A stretch of 64,000 nucleotides of DNA from Halesus radiatus. Lineage: Eukaryota; Arthropoda; Insecta; Trichoptera; Limnephilidae. Made by a program: the position numbers and the translations under genes. This document shows positions 22,481 through 34,852 of this stretch, one piece after another; the stretch's first letter is position 1; every line of letters starts with the position of its first letter. The stretch covers positions 1-64,000 of the forward strand of contig JAHDVE020006292.1 of assembly GCA_022606495.2 (NCBI GenBank). Direction: 5' to 3'. The notes beneath the pieces are model-generated. The model was not told the origin of the DNA, made no database searches, and saw nothing but the letters and a program-made list of their open reading frames with translations.

Positions 22481-22545
22481 TGACCTTTTTATGGATACCT
22501 AAACATATTTTTTTATTGCGCAATTAAAAAAAAGCATTATCAGAA

Positions 22546-23285
22546 GTGTGTATTCCTGAAAATACTAATTCACGTCAGTCCACCCTTAGGTCAGCAGCGT
22601 CATCAGCTATCGGGAGGTTGAAGGAACCAAAGTGCACACCTAGTACTAAGTTCGGTGATCGTGCTTTCGGAGTATCAGGACCTAAAGCCTGGAATGAACT
22701 TCCGCATGACTTAAGAATTATCAAAGACTCAACAGAATTCAGAACTAAACTTAAAACTCATCTTTCAGACAATTGTATCCATAAATTGAATAAATGCACA
22801 AGTAAATTGCTTAGCTAGGCTAGCCAGTTAGTGCTTACCTAAAGTCATTAAATAGAAAAGTTTAAAATTTCATGCATCGGTGCGCAAATTCGTCCACAGC
22901 CCGCAACACTGTAAATAACTAAAAGTGTAAAAATAAATAAAAAATGCTAATATCTATTAAAAGCTTCTTACGCTTTTTAAGGTTATTTTATAAATATTTT
23001 CCAGTCCTAAAAATTATAAATATTTCAATAAATACCAACTCTTCTTGTGCCACCAATCTTCTAATAAATGTAACATTAATAGAAAGGGAGCAACAAATAG
23101 CAACTGTAAAACTATCATCTCTATACTTAAATTTTCTAACTTTGTTCATCTGAAGCGACCTGCCAAGTATCTGTTTGTACATAATTAGATAAAGAATAGG
23201 AAGTAATATTTGTACAGCGCCCTTGAGGTGATTTTTCACAAAAACGGCGCTATACAAATCATCCAATTATTATTATTATTATTAC
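22546..23285 (+). mobile_element. L2-like LINE 3' end
   Basis: A frame at 22546-22818 reads R-Q-S-T-L-R-S-A-A-S-S-A-I, then F-G-D-R-A-F-G-V-S-G-P-K-A-W-N-E-L-P and F-R-T-K-L-K-T-H-L, the F-G-x-R-x-F-x-x-x-x-P-x-x-W-N-x-L-P signature of LINE reverse transcriptase C-termini. The 3' UTR ends GCGCCCTTGAGGTGATTTTT ... GGCGCTATACAAATC and (ATT)n, a typical L2/CR1-like end. 5' truncated; lies in intron 4 in gene orientation. Confidence 0.8.
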
Positions 23286-23876
23286 TATCAGTGATTGTAC
23301 TGGAAAATGGTCTGCCATAGCTGCAATATAATTAAAAAGAAAATCTGTAGCAGTTTTTCTCATTATGATTTTAGTGAAGTTTACTAACAATTTGATATAA
23401 GTTTTGATATTCTAGTACAAATATTTTTATTATCGATGAATCCATTTATTATTCAGCTAAATGATGAAATTTCCTTATTTAAATGCATTGATTTCTTGCA
23501 AGCGCCGAAGTGGTCCCTTCATTTAAAAAAAAAAATGCATGAAACAAGGAAGCATTCAAATTCCAACCGAATATTATTTATATCTTTTCTGGATACAAAT
23601 AGTCCATTCATTCTCAGATCTTCTGCTTGAGTGAACAAAAAGTCCGTTCAATGCATTTTCTTTAGGCCATGGTATTTTTAGTTTCAGCTGATGATGTCTT
23701 CCTTAGCATCTTAATTTTTTTAATCTTTTTATTTCCTGCTGTCAAGTTATGAAACTCATTAGTGTCACATAGTGTAACACATCATGTTACATTTCCTGGG
23801 GAATATTATGTAACATGATATAAGTATTTTAAGACAACAAAGTTGACTCCAACTTTCACATCTACCTGTTTTCCAT

Positions 23877-24225
23877 GTATCTTCTTCTTCTATTATATAA
23901 AGAAGGAAGCCCCGGCGGGCGGTGTTTATTTGTTTTGTATATAAATCTATAGTTTATTCTGAACTTGATGAAATTTTGCACACTTGACCTTCAAAATAAG
24001 AGTAACATTACTGGGTAGGGGTAAGGGTAGGGGTTGGCGTAGGGGTAGAGGTAGGGGTAGTGGTAGGGGTAGGGGTAGGGGCAGGGGTAGGGGTAGGGGT
24101 AGGGGTAGGGGTAGGGGTAGGGGTGGGGTAGGGGTAGGGGTAGGGGTAGGGGTACACATTATAACCTCAAACTTTACTCCAAACCATTCGTAACCCCGGG
24201 CAACGCCGAGTGCTTCACCTTGTAT
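23877..24225 (+). mobile_element. Helitron-like element with a (TAGGGG)n core
   Basis: Starts TCTTCTTCTTCTATTATATA, has CTTGATGAAATTTTGCACAC and TTGACCTTCAAAATAAGAG, the G-rich array, then ACCTCAAACTTTACTCCAAA and CCCCGGGCAACGCCGAG. The terminal hairpin-like GC-rich end suits a non-autonomous Helitron, but a clear CTRR end is not seen here. Confidence 0.5.
24013..24153 (+). repeat. (TAGGGG)n array, about 140 bp
   Basis: Nearly uninterrupted GGGGTA hexamers with a few variants (GGCGTA, GAGGTA, AGTGGTA). The Arg/Gly and Pro/Leu frames through it are not genes. Confidence 0.95.
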
Positions 24226-25394
24226 TATTATTAAAAAAACAGTAATTAGAGCAATCTTTTTTCTTGCTTTTTATATTATTAAAAAAATACATATTTTCAT
24301 AAATATTTTATGGTTATTATCATTATTTAAATAGTTTAATTTTAGTTCATATTTATTTATAGCTCAATCTCCATCTTGAATAAACTTGTTAATGGTTTTC
24401 AATTTTTTTCTATTAATTAAATGTCATCAAATTTGTGTCACTAAAGTGTAATGCACTATGAAATGACACGAGGAAGTTATGTCTATTTTTGTCTGGTCAC
24501 TTTTACTCAATGCACATCTCAACTATAATGCTCTCAAGTCCATCTTATATGCGCCCCCAACTATAACTCAAATAGTTATTGATTTTAAAATATATTTTTA
24601 AAATATTTATTATTATATCACAGTTGTGTCACTATGAAATCCTAAAAATTCAAGATGGTTTGAAAAATATTAAAAAAATATCTGTATCTTGATATGTACC
24701 TACCTACCGGTATAATAAAAAAATAAAAATCCTGTTATGCACAAGTGTTATGGTGCAAAAAGATTATCGCTTTGCCACGGAGATCGTCTAGCTATTTAAT
24801 AAATAAATGCGTAAAGGATGTATGCAGGCCTATATGCTTACTGAATTGATTTGACATGTGGCTAGTCTAAACATAGTATATTGTGGAGTATCTATTTCTA
24901 GAACCTGCAAAGCTCAACTTTGACCTTACGTTTAGGATTTGGGATGGGGCAGTATTCAGTATTCAACCTTTAACCTTAGTAAGTTTGCCGTATAAGTCAG
25001 TATCCAATTACAAATGGTTCTGAACTGTGCTAGTCAATTTGTATATATTGCAATCGTGACAAAACGTTTATCTACATAATATTGCACAGTGATTTTTTTT
25101 CTTTTTGTGTTGGAATAAATAAATATTATGCATCATTTTCATAGAAGGTTGTCTCTTGTTATTTATAGTTAGTTATTAACACATTAACCTTTTCATGGCA
25201 TTCTTGATATTATTGATAATGACAGGCGTACAGTGCGTCAAAATATTCTAGAAATTTATTATGGAACTTCAATTTTTCATCATGGCAATACCGATTTTAG
25301 AACAATTTTTTTGTTTATTCAAACGAGAGGTTATGTTTGACTTCCGAATCTAACTTCTAATCTAATTTGACTATGTGGGAAAAATGGCATAGAT
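24226..25394. other. Intron 4, unassigned AT-rich part
   Basis: No exon, repeat or RNA gene recognised. Confidence 0.5.
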
Positions 25395-25545
25395 AAAAAA
25401 AACTACCACCTTTCAGAATCGAAATAGTGCTTGAAATGGCTTTAAGCAGTCCTTAGTGACCACATCTGAAGAGCCCCATACAATCCCACCTACCTCTTCT
25501 CCATCTCAATCCCTCACCAAAATCTTTTAGTCTTACAACATGCAT
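25395..25545 (+). mobile_element. SINE family A, partial copy
   Basis: AAACTACCACCTTTCAGAATCG, GCTTGAAATGGCTTTAAGCAG and TCTGAAGAGCCCCATACAAT align with the body; 3' part is degraded. Confidence 0.5.
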
Positions 25546-26485
25546 GCTTCAAATGAAATATTATTTAAAAAAAATTGAATAGTATACTTATGTAGCGAAG
25601 AATAAAATTTAATGATAATGTCTTGATATTTTTAGTTGAAAACCAAAAGGTTTCTAGAACCATTCAAACTATATATACATATTTCTTTGTGGCATCTTGT
25701 AATACAGTCTTGCTATTTTGGGAGCAATCTGAAAGTGAGAGATGCTGTGAGATCTGGTCAGTTGCATAAAGTTTTGGCGCTAAACACATCTCCACTGTAG
25801 TTCCCATTGTGATGTAAACATTACCACTCAAACACCTGCTCAATTGACTGCATAATTGTGTTGTCGTCAACATTGTCCAAGTATCCATTTGTGTTAAACT
25901 GGCGTAAATGTTAATATAATTTGTGTAATTGTGAGTAAACTAAAATGGTAATTACATATTATTTTTTAAACTTTCAATTATATTTAATAAATCTAACGAT
26001 ATGATGAATCAGTAATTTATAATATTGACTATGACTAGTAATTCTAGTTTAATTGGGTCATTTAATCCATTGGATACCGTAGGTAGCTAACTGAAAATAT
26101 ATGGTTTCGACATAAGATTTTTTCACTTATGAAAGGTTTATTTTTCGGTTTGAAAACTAAAATTAAAAAATAACCTAATTTGTGACTACATAATTGGTTT
26201 TCTCACATAATTAGTCTTATTTTTCATCCCATACGTATCCTAAGAAACATTATAACAGGATTTCACTGTGGTATCTTAATTTAGGATCAGCATACCGCCC
26301 ATCACTTTTTCATCAGTATGCCCTTTCTACTTGTGTAGATTAGATTAGAACAGACGTTCTAAATTAGTGGTGCACTTACTTCCAGGGGTATGCAAAAATT
26401 TTAATATAAAAAAAAAAATTGATTGCCAGATTATTTTAATGTGCACTGACTGGAATTATATGTCAATAATTTTTTTAAATGGTTG

Positions 26486-26585
26486 GCTTGACTTTAGGAG
26501 AGGACGACCAAATGGTCGAACCTTTCGACAGTGTGGCTTTAGTTAGAATTGGGCAAACCAGTCGTGTGGAAGGCCCATTACTCCT
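26486..26585 (+). mobile_element. Half of a palindromic MITE
   Basis: GACTTTAGGAGAGGACGACC ... GGTCGAACCTTTCGACAGTG ... CCAGTCGTGTGGAAGGCCCA matches one arm of the element at 31208-31394. It lies about 100 bases before exon 5. Confidence 0.65.
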
Positions 26586-26683
26586 AATAAAAAAAAATTA
26601 TCGTGTTTCCAGAGGTTGGGAGTTCAATAACATCATTATGTTTTTTGTAAGTTTTATAAAAATATTTATTTATTATGTTTCAG

Positions 26684-26738
26684 GTGGCTAATAATACTCG
26701 CAAGGGTTACGGGTCCTCTGATGGTTCCTCAAAAGAAG
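26684..26738 (+). CDS. Exon 5, CCSER-like gene (55-nt micro-exon)
   Basis: Acceptor TATGTTTCAG, donor GAAG|GTAAAG; phase 0 in, phase 1 out. Encodes V-A-N-N-T-R-K-G-Y-G-S-S-D-G-S-S-K-E and the first base of Gly. Skipping it would join phase 0 to phase 1 and shift the frame, so it is probably constitutive. It is too short to be called without the phase match. Confidence 0.8.
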
Positions 26739-27394
26739 GTAAAGTTTGTAATGTTTAAACTTATTTTTCTTACATTCATTACCGTGTATTGCAGGGTACT
26801 ACAATTGTAGAGAACCTGCTTGAAGCATCTCAATTCATCTCTTAATATCTTGACTGTTCCCACAGTTAGATTTAACGTAGACTTTACACTATTAATAAAA
26901 AAACCTGAATAGGTTCATAATAACAAAATTAATCTATATTTTTAAGTGAACAGATCTATCATATTGCACTAGCATTACCATGTCTAGGGAGAAACACAGA
27001 GTTCCAGGACAGAAGGGGAGTTTTTGATAAAATCTAGGGAAAGTTACGATTGAGTTTTTCACAGCTGAAAGTATTATCGCGATTGATTTTTGGAATATGA
27101 TACCGTGTTGCGCTTCTTCCTCATTTAGTCAACATATACAACGCTGTACATCTGCCCTGATGATGGTCACTACAAATCTGTCTCAAACGTAAGATAAAAG
27201 AGGAGGAAGCGCAACACGGCATAATTCCCCAAAAATCAGTCACAATAAATATAGGGAAAGTTTGTTAACCTTCTTCAATATAACTATATTTAATGAATAT
27301 TTTAACATATTTTGCAACCTCTCCCAATTGGATTTTCTTATTTCTAATTTACCTATTAGCAACACCATCACTATAAATCTCTTCCATCTCACAG

Positions 27395-27571
27395 GTTCGA
27401 TGACCGAAGACTCGGGAGTCGGTGTGGACGTGGACCCTCCGCCTGAGGCGGGATGGAGCCCCCGCTCCTCGAGGCGGGAAAACCGGCGCCCCCGAACCCT
27501 GGAGATGGTCATGCGAGGAGAACACAGCTTCCACCTCAGGGAGCTGCAGGTGTCGGATCTGGATATCATGG
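27395..27571 (+). CDS. Exon 6, CCSER-like gene
   Basis: Acceptor CATCTCACAG, donor ATGG|GTAGCT; phase 1 in and out, 177 nt, so it can be skipped without a frame change. Encodes S-M-T-E-D-S-G-V-G-V-D-V-D-P-P-P and an Arg-rich stretch (S-S-R-R-E-N-R-R-P-R-T-L-E-M) ending near S-D-L-D-I-M (residues about 283-342). Confidence 0.9.
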
Positions 27572-28322
27572 GTAGCTAAAATATATTTTTGATATCTCAT
27601 TTCCTATTATTACCATTTACTTGCCATTTATTATTGTCATTTACTCGAATTATGTATGTGTTACATATATTTGGAAATGAATTTTTCTCCAAAATTTGAT
27701 GGAATCAATATACTAAGATCAAGCAGTTATATTAACTTTTAGTGAGCTGAAATTACCCATCGTATACTAAAAAATTGTATCCATTGAATGCCGGCGTATC
27801 CCAAATTAGCTACTTATATTCGGAGACAGATTGTTTTCTCCTACCATAAAAGTTAAATAAATAAATATGAAAGTATATATTTTTTAATTTGTGTTTACAT
27901 AGGGCTGAATAAGTTTTTTTCTAAGTAAAATTAAATCTTATGAGGTTTTCCTGTAAATAATTCTGTAGGTAATGAAACTTTGGAACTCGAAAATATTTTT
28001 TGTTACGGCGTGCACCAATTTCAAATATCTTTTACCTGACTTGTGCCAAACATCGAGCTATGCAAAATCCCTATTCTGATTGTTTCCTTTGCTGATAAGC
28101 GATTATGGTTCAGTTAAATATGTTCTAGGTATATCTGCTGGGGATACGCTGGCATTCGACGGTAGTTAATGCGGATGCGCCATATGCGGCGTTGCTTTGT
28201 TTTGTCTCCATGTAATCAAAAAATCCTAAACCAAACATATTAAATTTACCTAGCAGTCCTAGAGCAATGCTTTCTCGTTTAATTTGCCGCTTTCCACTTT
28301 TAAAACTTGTCGTTCGCACCAG

Positions 28323-28624
28323 TTAATGATTTTGTAGATGAGGCGATCGTCACCGATGTGGATGTCATACCGCTGCCCAAACTCCCGAGTACCTTCGGCA
28401 AGGACAACCGTCCAGAATTGGCTTCAGACTATCCCCCCGCTAACCGGTTCTCCAGGCTCCTGAGCAGCGTCGAGGATTCCACCAGCGGGGAGAACCAGAT
28501 GACCAGGTCGGGACTCTCGACGCTGGAGCGGTATAGACGGGAAAGACGGCCAGAGAGCGTGATGGATAAAGGAGAAGAAAAGGCCAGCAGGGATAGACTG
28601 CAGAGGGAAAAGGTTGAAAAACAA
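28323..28624 (+). CDS. Exon 7, CCSER-like gene
   Basis: Acceptor CGTTCGCACCAG, donor AAACAA|GTAAGA; phase 1 in, phase 0 out. Encodes about 100 residues: an acidic start (D-E-A-I-V-T-D-V-D-V-I-P-L-P), a middle with R-F-S-R-L-L-S-S-V-E-D, and a highly charged, probably helical end (L-E-R-Y-R-R-E-R-R and D-R-L-Q-R-E-K-V-E-K-Q). Confidence 0.92.
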
Positions 28625-29902
28625 GTAAGAAAGACTACTTAATTATACAAGGGGGTACCCAAAAAAGGGGGAAACGATTTGCTGATACGGGAGAAACGAA
28701 ACAAAAACTCTAGAAGCACTAAAAGACATCTTAGTTGAAGAGTTCAAACACTGTTTAGAGCAGTAGAAAATCATCCCAATAAGTGCATTTCGTCAAGCAG
28801 AGAATATGAAATTTGAGCATGTTATTGAGAGATTAATTCCCTTTTTTTACTCCCCTAGTAATTCAATATAAAATTTCTACTTCCGTAATCTTATAGTCCT
28901 TATATTCAGAGGCGGCACATGGCTGAAATTGTCAGCTGTGCATTTCACTTTAAATAATGTACCTACTTAATATTATGTAATATAGGTACGTATATCGAAT
29001 TCATTTGTAGAGAAAATCCATTCGCCGCTCCTTTATTGGCGAAAATGCATCAATAACACAATTGTTAAAATCTGGTGTATAGAAGAGTTCCAACTATTTT
29101 CGACGCTCATCATTGACAGATCATTGAAACGATAATGAGACATGGTGCTTCTCAGAAATGTTTTTAATTGTTTCAACGTAGCAAAACCCTTTTCGCACTA
29201 AAAAGTTGTCATTGGGATAATAGATACAAATTATTTTTAATAGTTTTACTATTTTGCTAAAACACTCCACTAAGTTACGTTTCTAAAATTATTGTAAAAA
29301 TTAACCGCCTCCGCTGATATTATATTGTATCTTTTCTCCTGTAAAGTAACAGGTAACATAGTTTATGTAGGGACCAGTAATATGTACACAATGCTAAAAT
29401 GATAGCAGCTAAGCAAATGAGCAAGTGGACAAGTAGACTTTGGTATTGTATTGTTGGTAGCAAACCATTGATAACTTTTAATGACCATTTTTTGTTGCAA
29501 CAAAAACCAATCTTCTTCCTTTCTATGGTGTGTGCTTGCCTCACAGTCTACTGACTAGTATTCAATTACTTACTGTGTGAAAATTATAACAAAATAAAAT
29601 CTCGTAATCTATTGTGTAATCATTTTAACTGCTCAATATTTAATTCATTACTTTAATAATTAAAGTTCATTAACATTTTTGGTGAAATTCATCACTTTCA
29701 CATGAATACATTTTACTCTGACTGAGTCCATTATTCTAATGTGGAGAGTGTTTTTTTGTGTACTTCGCCAATGACTTTATTCATTTTCATGACATCATCA
29801 GAACTCATCAGGCTGTTGTTATGACAGACGGTCGGTCGGTCTCTCACATTGTGTTTGATTTTTTGTAGTGTTTAAAGTGATATTTTGTTTGTGTTTTTGT
29901 AG

Positions 29903-30048
29903 GATTGCATGAAGGTGTCAACGAGTTCCCATTCTCCATTGACGAGGAATTCAAGTAAAGAGTCGAGTCCGTCTACTAAGAGCGAGGAAAGGAGTGATCC
30001 ATTGGAGGCTTGGATGAATCAAACTGCAGGAGAATCTATGGCGTTGCG
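29903..30048 (+). CDS. Exon 8, CCSER-like gene
   Basis: Acceptor GTGTTTTTGTAG, donor TTGCG|GTGAGT; phase 0 in, phase 2 out. Encodes D-C-M-K-V-S-T-S-S-H-S-P-L-T-R-N-S-S-K-E and then E-A-W-M-N-Q-T-A-G-E-S-M-A-L-R. Dense in Ser/Thr next to basic residues, so probably phosphorylated. Confidence 0.9.
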
Positions 30049-30406
30049 GTGAGTTTAAATCTTCTTTATTTACATGGTGTTTATTGATGGTTCTTTCCAC
30101 AAACCCATTGATAATTGTGTTAGCCAACTCATGATTTCATTAAATGAGACTTATGGTAGATACTTTTGTTTACTTTACCATTACCTTTATGCGGATTTTT
30201 AATGAAATTTTAATGATATTAATCTAGTATTTCAAACTGGCAGAGTCCATATATTTGAAATGAAACAATCCATTCATCCATTAATAATTTCATTCATAGA
30301 TAAAATAATTTGAATCATTTATGAATTGACTATATTTAAGTTAAAAATTTCACCTACAATTTATTTTGAAATCATTAACAATCTGATTGTAAACAACTTA
30401 TTTCAG

Positions 30407-30627
30407 ATCCAACGATGAGGACATATCAGCCGCCCTGAGCCTCTCTTCCAGCTGTGACGAGGAGCGCGGCTTCAACAAGACATCCAACCTGCCTTCCTTC
30501 ACGCAGGCACGAGTGGAGATAGACCACAATGAGCCACGGGACTATGCCAAGCTCAGCGCCTGTCCCCTGATGCTGAAGTCTCTCACCCTGAGCCAGAACT
30601 GCAACATACAGAGCATGATGATGTCAA
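30407..30627 (+). CDS. Exon 9, CCSER-like gene
   Basis: Acceptor CTTATTTCAG, donor TCAA|GTATGT; phase 2 in, phase 1 out. Encodes S-N-D-E-D-I-S-A-A-L-S-L-S-S-S-C-D-E-E-R-G-F, then Cys/Leu/Met-containing P-L-M-L-K-S-L-T-L-S-Q-N-C and M-M-M-S (residues about 491-565). From memory, a D-D-I-S-L-S-S-L-S-S-S-like acidic Ser motif also occurs in CCSER2, in support of the family call. Confidence 0.92.
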
Positions 30628-31207
30628 GTATGTGCAAATGTGTTTAATATTTACTTGGTTTTTAAATTTTAAGTTTTTAATCATTACTGTAACCCTTCGA
30701 GAGATCTGTCTGCCTCTAGGAATTGCCTGCCGGTTTCCTGCAGGTCTCATGCTGCTTCCCTCCAGCTCGTTATTCCTAAGGATGTGGTTCTCCCAACACT
30801 CCTAGACTCCTAGCTATATTCCATTAGAATCCATCCTTCCAACGTGTTCTGTCCAGTAGAGCTGTCCCATAATTTAAAATCTTTCTGTGTTTGGTATTAA
30901 AGTTTATTCAGAGAAACAGTTGAGTAAATAATGGGTGTAGAAAATGGGTAGGGGTTGATATGATAAGTTTAATTTAAGGAAAATAAACAGGAGAGGAAGA
31001 ACAACATTTGAAATATTATTAAAAAGAATTGTGTAGTGTAAACTGAGGGCACAAGAATCAGAGTCAGTGGTTTTTCGAGTAGGTATCTATTGACTGCAGA
31101 TCAGAGGTTGCTATCAAAATCAATCATATGGCCCACTTGCGATTTGTACAGTCACTTGACATCACTATTACAAAAGTATCTGATTGAAGTGGGTAGGTAC
31201 TATTTTA

Positions 31208-31394
31208 AACTAATGGCCCTTCCACACGACTGGTTTGCCTGATACTAACAAAAGCCATCACATCGAAAGGTTCAACCATCCGGTCGTCCTTTCCTAAAAT
31301 TAGTTGGTTCGACTTTAGGAAAGAACGATCGGTGGTCGAATCTTTCGACGTGGTTGCTTCAGTTAGAATTAGTAGTCGTGTAGAAGGTCCTGAA
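31208..31394. mobile_element. Palindromic MITE, both arms
   Basis: GGCCCTTCCACACGACTGGT ... GGTCGTCCTTTCCTAAA pairs with TTTAGGAAAGAACGATC ... AGTCGTGTAGAAGGTCC; arms about 85-90 bp. Intron 9. The half copy at 26486 is from the same family. Confidence 0.75.
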
Positions 31395-31633
31395 GCTTGG
31401 AGTGTTTCAAACTCCATCACTTTTGATAACCATCAGGTGGACGATTTAGATTACAACAATTTCTTTTAAATTTGAACATTTCCTGTTATACTCCAAATCT
31501 CGACCCGTTTAAGCTTTAGATCAAATTGTTATCAGTTGACAAGCGCACCAACACGATCATTATGCTTGACAGCAAGTCGAAAAATCATCATCATTAATTT
31601 TAAACTAACAAGTCATTTGTTTTCCTTTCCCAG

Positions 31634-31949
31634 CTTCCATGTCATCATCAGCATTCAGCGGTGAGAGCGATTCACAGCAATTTACCCTTTTGACAGAAGA
31701 TCCCAAAGCAGCTCTCGCCGCTCTGGCCTCATCCAATCAGAGCCTGATCGATGATGAGACGTCTCCCGCTGACAGCCTCATCTCCTCGAGCAGCGAATCC
31801 AACAATGACATGCCCATATTGGAGAAGGACACAACCATGTCTTCGTCTGCCTACCACACCGCGGATAATAAGAATGAGGAAAATAAAGAGGATGAAGAGA
31901 AAGAAGTGTGTGAAGAAAATATGACAAAAGAAAATGGGTCCAGTGAAAA
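31634..31949 (+). CDS. Exon 10, CCSER-like gene; acidic
   Basis: Acceptor CCTTTCCCAG, donor AGTGAAAA|GTAAGT; phase 1 in, phase 2 out. Encodes a Ser-rich first half (S-S-A-F-S-G-E-S-D-S, L-I-S-S-S-S-E-S-N-N) and a Glu/Lys-rich second half (N-K-E-E-N-K-E-D-E-E-K-E-V). Residues about 565-670; likely disordered. Confidence 0.92.
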
Positions 31950-32498
31950 GTAAGTGTATACTTTTAGAAAGGGATATAAAGTCATTAGAAGTAGGTATGA
32001 CAAAAAAACTATCCTAAAAACCTAATCTAACCTAACCTAGTTAATCAGTTTTTTTTTCAGTATTTTTCATGACTTTATATCACTTTTCAAAAGTGTTCCG
32101 ATTTATTACTGTGCCGAATAGTTCAGTTACCCAATAAAATATAGTCAATACAGTGAGACTTGAGTATTAAATTGTTTTAAAGTTTAGTTTAAATCTGACT
32201 AGCTTTATTACACGCCTTCACTAGAGATTTTTACTGAAAAACAAGGAACCAACAATAATAATATATGGGATATTGTCTTATTTTTCGGAATTTCAATAGA
32301 TATTTTAAATCTCCATAGTTGTTGGTGGAAATAACGTTGCGAGCTGAACATAGTTTTGTTAACCTAAAAATTCCAGATAAAAAAGCAGTACAAATATCAT
32401 GACTCCATAGCTCACTGTTCAAGAGTTTTTGCTACTTCAGAAAACAGATTTTCCGCTTTATTGCAAAGAATTAAACATGGCAATGCTTTTCTTTTCAG

Positions 32499-32623
32499 AG
32501 CATCTCCTCAAAATAAGAGTCCCCATACACCCGGCACCCCGTCTCACTCTTTATCCCTGTCAGAAGGAAGAGATTTCCTTATAGATGATGAGATAGCTGA
32601 CCAACCAGCTCTAATGTTTGAAG
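32499..32623 (+). CDS. Exon 11, CCSER-like gene
   Basis: Acceptor CTTTTCAG, donor GAAG|GTAAGC; phase 2 in, phase 1 out. Encodes A-S-P-Q-N-K-S-P-H-T-P-G-T-P-S-H-S-L-S-L, with several S/T-P sites for proline-directed kinases, then an acidic R-D-F-L-I-D-D-E-I-A-D. Confidence 0.9.
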
Positions 32624-33517
32624 GTAAGCACCGTCCATAGATATAACCCGCTTATTTATTGACTATCTTCTTCAGTAATTATTTATCTATGTTCAACTAT
32701 TTTTATTCCATGCAGATAAATACTTTTCTGCAGATTTCTACAATTTTTTTTGCACTCCAAATTACCATTGTCTTGTTTATACAATTATTTTTTTGGCCAA
32801 ATTATATTATAATTATTTTGAGTGATTGCTTATTGCACATGCTTTCGAATTTATGTCTGAAATAGGAACCAATTTGCAATTAATCTCGCCAATGTTTCCA
32901 TTAGGTAATAAATGGAAATATTTGTAGCTGAATAGTACCTACAGGATTTGAAAGCTGCAATAACACAAAGCAATCTATACAGTTACAAAGAAATTGACAC
33001 AATTGATTTTAATTAATTGATTCCTCGAGAAAAAGATGTGGTTAGGTACACTTTAAGGCCCAGGTGTTTCAACTCCCATCACACCTAAGGTCACATATCG
33101 AAAATCAGTACCATTTTGATATTTTTGACATTTACCATTTCAAATAATGTTTCCAGTTAACTGCCATTTCTCAGCCCATAGTCTTTGGTCAAGTTTTGAT
33201 TACCGCTCTAATAATGCTTGAAGGCTGAGATTCTGTGGTTAATGAGAGCCGTAATTTAAAGTTGCAAATGTAAAACATTTCAAAATGGCAGTGCTGGTTT
33301 CCAATTTGTGACAATGGCAAATGCTAGTGGGTTTCAAACAACCAGGCCTAAATCCCAAATTGTATTTTTTTTTTATAAGATCAGTACCTACTAATTAATA
33401 ACTTTTTTCCATTCTTCATCTTTATCGATTTATTTTGCAACTCCTGTCAAGTGTCATGAATGTGTATTTTGGACTTCTCTGTCGTAACCTTTGTTTAAAC
33501 CCGTGACATATTTGCAG

Positions 33518-33637
33518 GCAACAGCACAGCTGAACAAATGACCTCCTCCCTACAGTTAGTTCACTTTAATGCCACAGACAATACGGCGACACTGCAGGAC
33601 CATGTCGAATCACCTTTGGTGACAAAGAAAAACAAAG
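33518..33637 (+). CDS. Exon 12, CCSER-like gene
   Basis: Acceptor CATATTTGCAG, donor AAAG|GTGAGG; phase 1 in and out, 120 nt, so it is a symmetric cassette that can be skipped in frame. Encodes N-S-T-A-E-Q-M-T-S-S-L-Q-L-V-H-F-N-A-T-D and ends T-K-K-N-K. Confidence 0.88.
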
Positions 33638-34852
33638 GTGAGGTGGGGCATTTGCTTTCATCCGTGTAGCGTAGCTAGAACTATTTCAGGTCTTTACATA
33701 ATCTCTGTTTGGTTCGAGTACCTACTTAATACATAAATACATAAGAATATTTGTATATTTATATCGCATTATCTAGCAGGTTAAATTAAATAAAAATATA
33801 ATTCAAAGACTGATAAAATAAAAAGAAATAACCCACATTTACAAAACTTTAAAATAAGTTAAAAAATCGTTTTTTTTTATTTTATTTTAGTTTTCACACA
33901 TACATATAATATAATAGACAAACTTATTCCATTTCTTCACTTTTATAAATCAATAAGATGTGTTCAAAAGCATAAAATTGTAGTTTTTTTTATTATTATT
34001 ATCAGCTTGTTCCCTTTGCCTTATCATATAAATCATATTAAAGAATGCTGCAAACATCTATTTTTTTTTTCCTCTTGCTGTGGTTATTTCTTTTTGCCAA
34101 AATGTATATTTACCAGAGAAAATTTAACAAATCAATAAATGAGGGTTATTTCTTTCTACATTTTCATAGTCCATGTGTAGCATAACTTTAATTGTTCTTA
34201 AAAAAAAGTAATTTTAAATAATGTAAGTTGATACAACTTGTTATAGTTAGCTTTTTTAGTCACCAGTAATTTGCAATACATAAATTAATTGGGTAATCGA
34301 TTTTTCTTTAATTTTTTAAGTACCTACTAGTAACGATTATGATTTTAGTGTTAGTTTTTGTTTAGCTTAATAATAGATTTAACAAAATACTAGTAAAAAA
34401 TACAACCTTTGATTTTCTAAACTATTAAAATTCCCGCTAAAACGAGATTATGCTTGCTGGTACTAGTTTTTCGCTTTATAATATTTTTGCCTTATGTTTT
34501 TCATATTTTGCTGAACTGTATACCTATTATATTAATTAATTTACTTCAAGCTTAATTTTAATAAATCTTTTTACAATTAGACCTTGGCCGGACACAAAAA
34601 AGATTAATTCAATAAATGAAATATCTTAAACCTTATAAATAAAGTACTTTGCAATTTGATTTTACAGTATTGTCATATTCAAATACAATGTACTTATCCA
34701 ATAAAGCACTGTAAAATTATGATTGAATTTCACCACAAATTTTCACTTTGAAACGTGAAAAAAAAAACCTCTTGAATGATATGACTATATATATTTAATT
34801 ATTTTAATAATAATATTAGAATAAAACATTAATTATTATTTTGATTTGCCAG
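33638..34852. other. Intron 12, very AT-rich
   Basis: Runs of A and T and no recognised repeat or exon. Confidence 0.6.

Noticed and set aside
23947..24153. Interstitial telomere
   Set aside because: The hexamer is TAGGGG, not TTAGG, and it sits inside a dispersed element.
23947..24193. Pro/Leu and Arg/Gly-rich frames
   Set aside because: Products of the (TAGGGG)n array.
27240..27600. Minus-strand frames over exon 6
   Set aside because: Shadow frames; only the + frame is flanked by matching splice sites.
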